Assembly (NCBI RefSeq): GCF_028554725.1
Contig: NC_071669.1
Coordinates: forward strand, 53,933,001-53,997,000
Direction: 5' to 3'
DNA: 64,000 nt
Source: Zeugodacus cucurbitae
Lineage: Eukaryota > Arthropoda > Insecta > Diptera > Tephritidae
The translations under genes and the position numbers were made by a program. Shown one piece after another: positions 1-11,800 of the stretch. The notes under the pieces are model-generated. The model had not been told where the DNA came from and did not search any database. It saw only the letters and a list, made by a program, of their open reading frames with translations. Within the stretch, counting starts at the first letter, position 1; every line of letters begins with the position of its first letter.

Positions 1-96
1 AATTGTGAGTTTTACTTGTGCTAACCATGGTGTAACATTACTTAACAAATTCCCTGTGTTGTGTGTATTTGTTGCAATTTCTCACTGGTGCTACAG
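1..96 (+). other. intron end of the GABPB-like gene
   Basis: A good splice donor (GTGAGT) begins at base 5 and a polypyrimidine-CAG acceptor ends at 96. Bases 1-4 may therefore be the last bases of an upstream exon and 5-96 a short intron. The start codon of this gene was not found in the window, so the 5' exons lie outside it. Confidence 0.55.
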
Positions 97-2948
97 CGTA
101 CGGAAGTGGATGTCAGCAATAAGGCGCTCAATACATTCAGTGTACCAACAACCGTAGTGGATTTGGGTAAACAACTATTACAATACGCGCGTGACGGTGA
201 TCTGAAGGGTGTGAAGAATATGTTATCGCGCGGTGCACCATTTACCTCCGACTGGGTATGTATGCAATTGTGTGTGTTGTGACTGGCGGAATGCGAGTTG
301 ATTTAACAAGTTACTGGATACTTAATAACAACTATAATTACAGTTGGGCATGTCGGCGCTACATTTCGCAGCTATGAATAACCAATATGAAGTCTGTGAT
401 GCGCTACTAAAGGGCGGCATCAATAAGGACTCCAAAACAAAAGTCGATCGTACACCACTGCATATGGCCTGCTTCTACGGCAACGAACGCATAGTCGAAC
501 TGCTGCTATCCAAGAAGTGTGTAGTGAATCCAAGAGATATGGTAGGTTGTGTGTGTAGTTTTCGCAAGGAAATTGATTAATTTATATGTTTGTTATTAGC
601 TGCGCATGACACCATTGCATTGGGCTGTAGAGAAGGGACACAAATCCATTGCGCGCCTACTGCTCAAGCACAATGCTGATGTGACACTTACTTCTAAATT
701 CGGCAAAACACCCATCGCACTTGCGGTGCTGACGGAGCAAGCCGACTTACTCGAGGAATTGGAGACGGCACGCCAGTCGCAAATAAACCGCAAATATAAT
801 GAGGAGCATGAGGTGAGTTAGAGTTTACATGTGCGTATAGATGAGATGAGTGCTGTTAGTTGCACTTTTGACGGCAACATTTCCTATTACATATACATAT
901 ATAATACGCAGTTATATACATAAATATGTATATTTTACACAGCAACACGCTTAAAGTTTTAATTTTGTTTGTGCTTTTCTATTACAATCACGCGTGCATT
1001 CATACAAAACTACTTATGCTAAAAAAATCATAAATATGCTCACAGGTGCGGTCCAAACGTTGCAAAGTAGGTATTCCCGTTAGCTTGATTAGATACATAT
1101 ATGTATGCCATTTCGATATTAATTTGTTGTTGTGCGTATTATTAACCATTTGGCAGAACAAAAAATTTTCAAAAAATGTTTCTAATTCTTACTAGTAGTC
1201 TACTTTTCTAAATTTTTGGTAGTACTTTCGTACATATATATCTACTTCAAACGTGAAAATTATTTATAAAATACATATTAATGGAATTCAACATTACAGA
1301 AAGAGACATCGGATGCAGTGAACTCTATAATGGGCTTGACCACATTTAGCACGGAAGAGCCAATGAGTTCAACAAAAATCACATTGGAAGTCGATGATGA
1401 ACTAACAAATAATAGCGACTTCGCCGAGTCCAAAATGTCCGATTTGGCGAACATTAAGGGTAATTATTGCTTAATACACTCAAGTAGTTGAATGAAATTA
1501 TTTTTTTTTTGCATTCATTCCACTAGAAACTGGCGTGCTAGACAAAACCACTATTAATATGCTCAAGGACCACGGCATTTCCATGATGCCAGAGGACGAA
1601 GACACTTCCAAGGAGTTACTCACCACAGCCTTACAGAATGGCCGCCAATTGGTGCTCTCCGAGGGTGGCAAATTGTTGCTTAATGAAACGAAAAAAATAC
1701 ACAACAACAACAATATCATCAGCAGTAAAAGTGCCTCCAGCAGCAGCAGTGGAAATACGAATGCCAACACCAGCAATGTGAGAAATTATACAGTCTTGCC
1801 TGTGCGCGGTACGCTAGCGTCGCGTACACAAAACTATAAAGCGCGCGCCAGCATCATATCGAAAGCGAAAGACAATCTCAATATGTATAAGGTTTGTGTA
1901 GTTTATCACTTTTAAAATTGCATGCTAAGCATATATTACTCACTTGCAGAACGTGCGCATTATTTCACTAAACGATTTTAAAAAGTTTTACGGCAATACA
2001 AACATTAAGGGCGTGCAAAAAATCCCAGCTTCCATGGCGAGGTAATTCTGTCCACTTAACATTTATATCTTAATTAGAGCTCTTCTCTATTTTATAGCGA
2101 ACGTTTGGCGCGCATAAGGCAAATTAGCGAAGAACAACGAATACTTAATCCTGGCAATCGACAGGTTTACACGAATACACGCACCTTTGCACAGCGACAG
2201 GTATTTTCAGAACACTTACTCACTCACAAATAAATGTCAAGTTGTTTCCTTCAATAAACATATATTGATTTTTATATAAAAAGTAGTTTTTGTTGCCTTA
2301 ATTTACGTGTCGTGAGATTGTATTTTATTAAATTTTATTTCATATTTTTATTAGTAGTATTATTATTTTTTTTTTTACTCTACCATAACCTATAACCTCA
2401 AATTTTCCCCTCTCTTGCAGTTAAAATCTGGCCAAACTATTGTAAAAACCGAGCAACCGTCGTCTATAATAGCCGAGGATGATGATATCGATTCGATCAT
2501 ACAATTGGCGCCCACCGATAGTGATACCGAAATGTCGGACGGCGAACATGCGCAACAGCAGCAGCAGCAAGCGCAACAAGTGCAAAAACAAAATCAGCAA
2601 CCACAAAAAACGACTACCATTAGCGTACAAGGCACTAAACAATTGCTAAATATCTCAGCGCCGCCACTAATACGTCAATTAACGACCAAAACGGGTACGC
2701 TCGTTGGCACTAAACTCAATACGTCCGGCGGTGAAGTCGCCAAGCCGCAAACAGGTTCCACTGTCATTTCGCTATTATCTGTGCCGGAGATATGCCGCCA
2801 ACTCTACGAGCTGCGACGGCAAAACGATGAGCTAAAACGCAAATTCGAAACGGCACAGAAGGAGAAGGAAGAGATGCGTCAACGTTTGGATCGTTTGGAG
2901 GAGTTGTTGCTGGTGGAGAAGACGGATGATGGCTATGTGGATACCTAG
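97..2948 (+). CDS. GABPB: GA-binding protein subunit beta-like ankyrin/coiled-coil protein (5' partial)
   Basis: Visible exons: 97-255, 344-541, 600-812, 1046-1066 (microexon, optional), 1300-1459, 1527-1891, 1950-2041, 2098-2200 and 2421-2948. All joins stay in frame, giving 612 residues to the TAG stop. The first about 190 residues form four to five ankyrin repeats. They include VDLGKQLL, GAPFTSDW, KVDRTPLHMA and TPLHWAVEKGH, phrases typical of GABPB proteins, which bind the ETS factor GABP-alpha through these repeats. The middle is low complexity (Asn, Ser and a Gln-rich run near residue 482). The last about 50 residues (SVPEICRQLYELRRQNDELK onward) form a leucine-zipper-like coiled coil, the oligomerisation region of this family. 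The protein is longer than human GABPB1 because of the expanded middle. It is expected in the nucleus as a transcription cofactor. From memory, the Drosophila relative next to CG32344 is CG32343 (Atac3). I am sure of the GABPB family and less sure of that name. Confidence 0.88.
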
Positions 2949-4794
2949 TGGTAGCCGTTAAAATATTATTTTTTAATTTCTTACTTTTTATTTAATTGCA
3001 AGTATTTTGTATTTTCTTACAATATACACTTAGAACACATACACATACATAGGAATGTAGTTGTGTAATGATCATTCGTGCTAAAGCGCCTTTAATTGAA
3101 TGTGAATGTGGTCGCTCGCAATATGCATTCGTTAACAAAACTATATTACATTTAATTAAATAAGTACAGCGCTCGTCTGCAATATCGAGCCGTCATAAAT
3201 AAGTTGAAATATCATTTAATTTAATTTGTAACTGTAAATATTTAATTTTATGTTCTTCATAACATAACATAACATAACAAAGCAAAGCGTTGCACTTCGC
3301 CACTGAATTTGTAAGGTCTAAAAGTTTGTATGCTAAATATTCATTAAATTTCAATAAGCACCAGTGTACTACACTTTAATCGTCTCACAATACTAAATAC
3401 AACAGCAGCAAATTAAATTTAATTAATTGAATCAATATAATGTTTACATATTGCTGTTACTTTAATTTCATTGTTGTTAAACAAAATAAATCAAAAGCTA
3501 AGATATCCGCATACATACATATTTACTAACTCACAAATTGTTAATGCTTTAAGATTTTTATATTTTTCTAATGACAATGTGAAATAAATATGAAACGAGT
3601 TTGGAAAACATACAAAGAAATCATCGTAAACATACATACATATATGTATATGCATTCAAAAATAATTTATATAAAAAAAAAATATTATAATAATAACAAT
3701 TTTATTGTATGTATATATGAAGTAAGCATTATTTGAAGTCGAAAAGCGAAGTAATATTTTTTTGTTTACATTAATGCATAGTAGTTATTTAAGAAACGCA
3801 AATAACAACAACAAAAAGTGAACATTTCAAATAACACGCATACTAAACAAAAATCGTTTTAAAAATATGTAAGTGAGTTTATGTTATCTCGTAGTTTCAA
3901 TGAATAAAAAATCTTTGTAAAATGTTAAAAGACCGTACCTTTTGAAAAGACCGTACTCAAAACTTCTTAAAGTAGACGGAAGAGGACTACTAAACGTTAT
4001 GGTTATGGACGTCTAGTGTTGATTTCGCATTTATCGTTCTCACTATTACGGATCTAGCTAGCCGGAGCGGACCAGACTTTATAGACGCCTCAGCAGTTTT
4101 ATTAAATAAAACAAAGATACATATTTTGGAGATATCATTGCTAAGAGACAAGTTCTAATTACTTTAAAAGAATTTTGTAGATGCGTATAAAAATAAACTC
4201 TAAAAAAGAACACAGACAAATTTGTATAATATAATTTTTTATAAAGTGATAGTTCTGAAGGAGAGCAGCAAATATACCAAATATCCAAATAAAAAGGAAT
4301 TGAAATCGACATAAGAAGAACTCTAGATCACCTGTCTATTTATGAGAATGAGAAATCACCATTTTAACTTGGGTCAGATCGGCAAACTATATACATACGC
4401 ATTCTAACAAAAATTATATTATAAGCACTTTTTGAAATCATCATTGTAGTCTTAATTAGTGAGTTTGGATTGATTGCATTTATTGTGGTTTTAATTGCTA
4501 TGGAGACCATCGTCCGACTTTGATATTGTGGCAACAATTTCATTAAAAATATTATCTACATTCCAAATTTAAATATAAAATATATTATTCAAACAAAAAA
4601 ATGTATTTGAATGGGTTAACTTCGCACTGCATTGCCGACCAAATTAGTCAGCTGTTCACTGCTGATTTGTTTTTTGACATTTCTTTTATTAAATATCCGT
4701 CACCAAAACAAATCAAGTCGCACGTGTTTAGAGCGCTGCGTTTGCTCTAAAAAATATCATTAAATTGTTCTTTTATTGAAAATAAATTAGCAAA
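2949..4794 (+). other. 3' UTR of the GABPB-like gene and intergenic spacer
   Basis: This is AT-rich sequence without a credible ORF. It should hold the 3' UTR; AATAAA-type signals occur near 3487, 3583 and 3903, and which one is used cannot be told. A short CATAA tandem lies at about 3261-3280. The phrase AAAGACCGTAC occurs twice near 3930-3955. The last about 150 bases should contain the DDX54 promoter and 5' UTR. Confidence 0.5.
4721..4726 (+). promoter_or_regulatory. perfect E-box CACGTG upstream of DDX54
   Basis: CACGTG lies 69 bases before the DDX54 ATG, in the expected promoter/5' UTR zone. In Drosophila, Myc/Max E-boxes close to the transcription start are a known feature of ribosome-biogenesis genes, and DDX54/Dbp10 belongs to that group. 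Function here is inference. Confidence 0.5.
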
Positions 4795-7700
4795 ATGGTA
4801 ATATTTATATAAAACTCATAAATGTAATATATAGTAAAATGTTTTCGTTAATTTCTAGGGTAAGAAAAACGACGACATAGACTTGCCCGGCTTTCCTTCT
4901 ATGGATAGTTTTGGTGGTGCCGATAATGCGGATAATGTAAAAGGCAAAAGTAAATCTAAGAAAAGCGGCGGCTTTCAATCGATGGGGCTTTCCTTCGACG
5001 TGCTTAAGGGTATAACGAAACGTGGCTACAAAATACCAACACCTATACAGCGCAAGGTAAATATTTGCATAAAATTTTAATAAACAAATTATATTTACTT
5101 ATATTATATCTATATATTACTATTTAGACCGTGCCATTGATACTCGAAGGTCGTGATGTCGTGGCTATGGCTAAAACTGGCTCAGGCAAGACTGCTTGTT
5201 TCCTCATACCCATGTTTGAAAAATTGAAGAGTCGTGAACCCACTAAAGGAGCGCGTGCACTAATTCTATCACCCACACGTGAATTGGCTGTGCAGACTTA
5301 TAAATTTATAAAGGAGTTGGGACGTTTTATGGATCTGAAAACGATTTTAGTGCTTGGTGGTGATTCTATGGACTCGCAGTTTTCTGCTATACACACTTGT
5401 CCAGACATTATAGTCGCTACACCAGGTCGTTTTCTGCATTTGTGCGTTGAAATGGATTTGAAATTGAATTCAGTTGGTGCGTGTGTTGAAATTGAAATAA
5501 TTTCCAATTTACATATACCAAAATACTAATATCTCTAAATTTTTATTTCCTTAGAATATGTGGTGTTCGATGAAGCAGATCGTTTATTTGAAATGGGTTT
5601 TGGTGAACAGCTGAATGAAACCTTGCATCGTTTGCCAGCATCTAGACAAACCGTACTCTTTTCCGCAACACTTCCTAAACTCTTGGTGAATTTTGCACGC
5701 GCAGGCCTAAACGATCCAGTTTTGTTGCGTTTAGGTAAATATATTTTAGAATATTTGAAAGAATTGTCACGTTTATAAAAATTCTATATTAATAGATGTT
5801 GAGTCAAAATTGCCGGAAGGTCTAATGCTCAAATTCTTATATTGCCGTCCTGACGAACGTTATACCGCTTTGGTTGTGTTGCTCAAATATGTAATACCAC
5901 AAGATGCGCAAACTGTAGTCTTCGCTGGCACACAACATCACGTAGAATTGATATGCTACGTAAGTAAATACTGAATATGTTGAAATACGGAATAATAAAT
6001 AATAAGGAATACAAAAATAATAAAATTTTTCTTCTTTGCACTTAGATTCTCACCAAATGTGGTATTTCCAATACGGCAGTGTATTCCAGTTTAGATCCCG
6101 CAGCGCGTAAGATTAACACAGCCAAATTTGTTAATAAGAAAGTGTCTGTGCTCACTGTAACCGATGTGGCGGCGCGTGGTATTGACATACCGAGCTTGGA
6201 TTATGTGGTAAATTTACATTTCCCTGGAAAGCCGAAATTGTTCGTACATCGTGTAGGACGTTGTGCGCGCGCAGGGCGCACCGGCACAGCCTATTCGATA
6301 TTCTCCACCGATGATGCTGCGCATGTGCTAGATTTGCATTTATTCTTGAATCGTCAATTCAATATAAATGACAACAAAGCGGTGGGCATTGCACCGCAGG
6401 AGTTAATGGAGGAGGAGCATCTGTCTGTGACAGAAGTGAAGAACAGTCATGATATTGTGAGTGATTTCCATTTTAATAATATATGAAATGTTAATACTGA
6501 ATTACTGAATTGTATTTTAGGCTGGTGTGCTTCGTACAAGTGAAAACGCGTACAAAAAATATTTGTCGTCGCGTCCCGTGGCCTCAACAGAATCGAATGC
6601 GCGCATTAAGAAAATCAAATTTTATAGCTGCAAACACTTGGATGATTTTCAAGCAGCCGATATATCGCTGAGACAGTCGCAAAACACAAGCGCCGAAAAT
6701 GAGAACAAGTCAAAGGAAGAGTTGCTGGCTGAAGATCGTAAAATACAGGAGGAGAAGCAGGATTTGTTGTTGAAAATGCGTAACTTTAAGCCTTCCACGG
6801 TAAGTTAAGATACATTAATACGTAATAAACTGGAAATTAATATTTATTTTAAAACCAATTAGACCATTTTCGAACTGAATCGCAGTCAAAAATCGCTACC
6901 GTTCTCTATAATGAAAGACAAGCGCACCAAACATACAAATGTCATTGAGAAGTACAGAACTAAGATGGATGAAATTGAAAAGGAAGAAGCTAATAAGCAA
7001 TTGGAAGCTGAAGAAATGGAAGAAGTATGTTGAAAATAATTGTCATACACAATTAAAGAACTATTCGACACTAATATCACTCTTAAATCACTTTTAGGTT
7101 GATGAAGCCGATGCAGATGAAATTAATCAGGCCTTCAATAAAATTGTCGCACCAAAGAAGCGCAAAAACCTCGAGGATCTTTATAAAGACAAGAAGAAGA
7201 AAAAGAAGAAAACGCACGCTAAGGATAGTGAAAATTACATTCCTTACCAGTCGGCGGATAAACACACCGAAGATGGACTGGCCATCAACTCTTTCGAGCG
7301 TCAAGCTATGAATGCTGAATTTTCGGTGGTCGATCGTGATAACAGCGCTGATTACCGCCCCAAACCGGGCATGAAGAAGTGGGATCGTATCAAGAAGAAA
7401 ATGGTTTCCGTGCAAGATCCACGCGCTGGCAAAATACGCACCGAATCGGGTGCTTGGATTCCAGCCTCATTCAAGACAGGACGTTACAGTGATTGGAAAG
7501 AGAAATCTAAGATCGAAGAGCAATTGCAACGTGAAAATGGCAGTGATGATGATGGTTTCAAACCATTATCTCATGAGAAACGTTATCCAGTGGGACGACA
7601 TGCGCGTCATAATGCCAAGGTGGCTGCTAAGAAGCGTATCGGTGGTGGTGATAAAGAATTGCGGCATCCGGAGCAGATCGTGAAGGCGCGCATGCGTTTA

Positions 7701-7811
7701 GAATTCATTAAGAAACGTAATGCTGAGAATACCGAGCGTAAAGCGGAGAATCGGAAACGTAGTATGCGCAAAAATCAACGTACTAAAGTGAAGAAAGGTG
7801 GCAGAAAGTAG
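4795..7811 (+). CDS. DDX54: ATP-dependent RNA helicase DDX54/Dbp10
   Basis: Nine exons: 4795-4797 (ATG only), 4859-5056, 5128-5476, 5555-5734, 5796-5959, 6046-6456, 6521-6799, 6863-7024 and 7098-7811. They total 2460 nt, or 819 residues plus stop. The start sits in a good fly context (GCAAAATGG), and exon 1 ends directly after ATG. The DEAD-box motifs are in order: Q motif (residues about 40-66), motif I AKTGSGKT (82-89), PTRELAVQ, TPGR, II DEAD (189-192), III SAT (220-222), V TDVAARGID (337-345) and VI HRVGRCARAGR (367-377). A Lys-rich tail follows. Near residue 700 it carries the GAWIPASFKTGRYSDWKE block of the DBP10 C-terminal domain, which separates DDX54 from other DEAD-box helicases. 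The family acts in the nucleolus in 60S subunit maturation; human DDX54 also acts as a nuclear-receptor corepressor. Length is close to human DDX54 (about 880). No key motif is missing. The Drosophila orthologue is CG32344. Confidence 0.97.
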
Positions 7812-8866
7812 TTGTATATTATACAGACTTTAAGTTAGAAAATTATTGTACTCTTTTATTGTAATAAAAATGATGAAAATTCAAAGAATGTATTTTTTAT
7901 AATAAATTGGAATATTTTTAAAAACAAAATTACATATTTTCGAAATTGTTTAAATATTAAATTTATTAGTTTAATTATTATAACAGTTAATATTTGTATA
8001 ATAATTTTGGCAACTCTAAGAAGTCAGCTGTTTATAAATGTGCCAGCAGGTGTCGCCCTGCCATAAAATTAAAAACTTATTTTGACATTAGAAGCTTGTG
8101 TGGGAATACTTGTTTTGTATTTCTTCCTGAGTTAAAACATTTCTGTTTCGGCATAAATTAATCAAATTCGACAAAAATACGTCCACAACATGTAGTGGCT
8201 CTCAACAGTGATAACGTAACGGCTCCGTAAAATATAATATAACAAAAAAAAAACGCGTGCGTTCCTTCTAGATATAACATATTAACTAATCAATATGTAA
8301 AGCCATAGGTGGCATTAAAATCTTTAGCAAAGTGAAAAAAAATTGCAAGTGACAAAAAAAAAACCAAAAGAAACCACAAGCACTACTCGATACGAGGTCA
8401 AACAAAACATCGCGACGTAATTGTTAGTGAAAGTATTTCGATTGCTGCATATTATATCACTTCAAATATAAGAATATATTCATATTTGCACATAAAAGAG
8501 AATATTTGAAGTGAAAATACGTGTCACTAAGTTTATTATCTACGCTGTCTCAAGTGGTGCGCCTTTTTAAAATCAAAAGCGGGTTGTTGGGAATAAACAC
8601 CCCAATTTTTTGTGCTCAAAAAGCCGTTGCGCACAAAGCGGCAGCTGCTGAATCATGCAGCCAACGTTGTTTGTTGAAAAGTGGCAAATAATTTGCTTTA
8701 TGTTTGTTTAATTAATATCAATAACACAAATCACTGAAATTGTGTGCTCACATAAATTCATTTAAGCGCAAATTAGAATTGTAAATATTTTGCAATAACC
8801 ACAGTATATTATTTGTGTAAACCATAACAATAACAGTGCGTTAAAAAAAGGAAAATAAAGTGAAAT
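7812..8866 (+). other. DDX54 3' end, intergenic spacer and anchor 5' UTR
   Basis: An AATAAA signal at 7863-7868, about 50 bases after the DDX54 stop, is the likely poly(A) signal, and another AATAAA occurs near 7900. The following AT-rich stretch, rich in CAA and poly-A runs, should hold the anchor promoter and a long 5' UTR. I could not place the transcription start. Confidence 0.5.
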
Positions 8867-11800
8867 ATGGATAGTTCAATGGTTTTTGGAGTGTTTCGCA
8901 ATTTAACCGCAAGTGCATTGGATGCGAATAGCGCAGAGACCGACATGGATTCAGAAGATATGGATACAATGTTTAAAGCTACCACTATGCCAACTGTTTT
9001 GACCACCTCCACCACAGCAGCACCGGACCACGAGCCATCAGTGTCAATGAATAATTTCTATCCTGCTTTGGTGCAATGTTTCGGCATCATTATATGTGGG
9101 TGAGTGACGACACAACAACAAATTCTTCTTTCTTATCAAAATGGTTATACTTTTTCCTAAAAAGGGTATTTGTATATATGGTATTTAGTATATAAATTCC
9201 TGCTGCAGTGGGTGTTTGACGCAAGTATTTAGTGAATATATTTAGTATAAATCTAAATATGTATGTTTATGTGTGGAAACCTACAGATATGGCGCAGATA
9301 ACCATATGGTCTCCTACGTGATGCCCGACTGAATTAAAAGTAATATTTTGGGAAGATAAATATTTCAGATTATTATTATTTATGATAACATTGCAATGCA
9401 TTAGTAGTGTGCCGGTAAAGTTTTTAAGTATTTGGCATCATTATCAAAAGCCTTTGTCGGGTTGCGGGAATAACAATAGTAATTCATTTTATATATAAAA
9501 AAAAAGTTTACTTGAGTTCCACAGTTTTTGTTGGAATATTATGGTTATCGGAAATCAAATCGACCCGTTTCCATCCTTATCATATAAATATAAAAATAAT
9601 ATTGTGTCGTATAAAATTTAGTCTCGCAAATGATAAATATTTTTGATGCCCACCGTTCTTTTGTTTGTTTGACTTGTATGACTTTATTGAGTCCACTGAA
9701 AAATATGTTTATCGCACATTTTGTTTTAAATAAAAATTTGTATTATTTTAAAAATATATGCTACTTTTTATTATTTAAAACAATGTGAGCTACTGAACAA
9801 AAGAGAAGGCTATAGTAAACAGCACATTAGCTTTTATAGGGAAAAAATAAACGGCAACAATAAAGAAACCGATTAATACAATACGTAGTGAAGTGAACAT
9901 ATAGATTTTTATATATGTAATTCAACTTGTGACTTCTGCACAAAAAAGCCTAGTATATACTATTACATAAAGTTTAATTTTGTTTACAGCATTTCACTTG
10001 TACAATAACAACTTCCTTCCTATACTATGCCAATTAAAAGGTATTAAAGCTGCTTCTTTTTTTTACTAAAATTATTGTTGTAATTGAGCCTTACATCATG
10101 TTTTAGTATGCCAAACAATTAAGTACCACATTTCTCACACGATTAAGGGTACGTCTTACAAATTTATAAATTATCGCTGCTTGTCATCTAAGTATAAACG
10201 TAGTAATATATCGTTTTTGTTTGCATGTTAATATGTATTTAGCAAATTTCAATATTTTTTTGCTGCTCCTAATTATTTTATTTGTAAACAATTTGTTAAA
10301 ATATATGCATATTATCATTAAGTAATACAAAAAATCAAGTCGTTTATTCCTTCTAATTTCCCACAGTGTTGTTGTATAATAAATAAATATGTATATATAT
10401 ATTTTTTGTCGCAATAGAGGTAATAAAGTGCTTATCAAATATGGTGAGTAACCAACCGGTCGCATGTAATTTGACTTGATAATAGTGATTTTCTTCATAG
10501 TAAATGCATTCGTATTTAAATTAGCTTACATTCACTGTTTTTGTTGTAATACTAAAAGTATTTGTGCATACAATTAAATGTGAATAGGTTGGGCCAAAGT
10601 GACAAAGTGAGGTTATTAAATAATTTGTAAATTGTTTCTGTAGTGACGCTCGATTATTTCACATTTTTGTATATATACACAACTATTTATGAAAAATGTA
10701 TGTAAATATGTATATTTTTTTAAATAAATGTTTTAATTGGGAACAAAATATGTTTGACTTGACATTTGCTTCCATTTTGGAAACTGTTTTCGGAGTTTAA
10801 TTAGGAACCAATTATGATTAATTTTACATTTGCATTGGGAAAAATATTTTCGGTGTTTATTTTGCATTTTGTGTGATAAATGCTACATAAACAAAAAAAA
10901 TAATATTAGAAATAAACGAAAAATATTAATAATTTAATTTCCATCGTTACACTATTTACACAAATCTATGGAGCAGTGTGTACACTTACAATTCAAATGT
11001 CAAATCTTAAATGTCAATGAACTTTGTAAACAAAGACATCTTGTATGTCCAGTGAAGCATTAGCATTTCATATTGCAATTTATCAGTGTTTATACATTTG
11101 TAAATCAAATATGATTAATTTGTTTTTAATAAATAATGTCTATTGTGTGCGTTTACCTGTCTACAAAATGAGTGAATAATGATACAAATAAAAGTCGAGT
11201 ATATATTTATATGTACATAGATAGGTGCATAGATTTCCACTTCTTTGTAAAAAAGAAAAAGTTTTTCAGTGTAGCATTTCAATTAAATAATTCCAACTGA
11301 GATTATTTTCACGTGATAACGCGCAAGTACAAAGGCAAAGTTCCGCTTAAGTTGTATTGAAACGAATTAATTTGTCTCGTCAACGCGCACATACGGCGAG
11401 CACTCGGTCCAATTTATGGGTCAATTTTCTAGTTCACTGAATGCGATAAAGTGAAGTGAGTTGCTGCTGCTCCTTGCGCTTGCATTTTGTGCATGTACAT
11501 ATGTACATATGTATGTATGAAAGTGTTATAACGGGCTATTATTCAATAATTTAACTACTCGGAATATGTTATAATAACTTGACACTTGCACTTTCCGTTA
11601 TCTCCAAGTAATTGATAATATTGTTTGAGATTGTTTTTAGCAATAATTACATTTTTAATTTATTTTTAAATGCCATTATGGAATGTAACGGTGTTTATTA
11701 GAGAATTTATTGCTGTATTCAATGAATTGTTAATGAAAATGCTAAAAATTGTATTTATTGTGGGAGATTCGTTATTCTTTTTTTGTAAAAATATCTTAAA

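Noticed and set aside
7083..7415. 110-codon minus-strand ORF
   Set aside because: Antisense shadow of the Lys-rich DDX54 tail.
10184..10498. 104-codon minus-strand ORF in anchor intron 1
   Set aside because: Lys/Ile/Tyr-rich composition follows from AT-rich DNA; no domain, splice context or repeat match.
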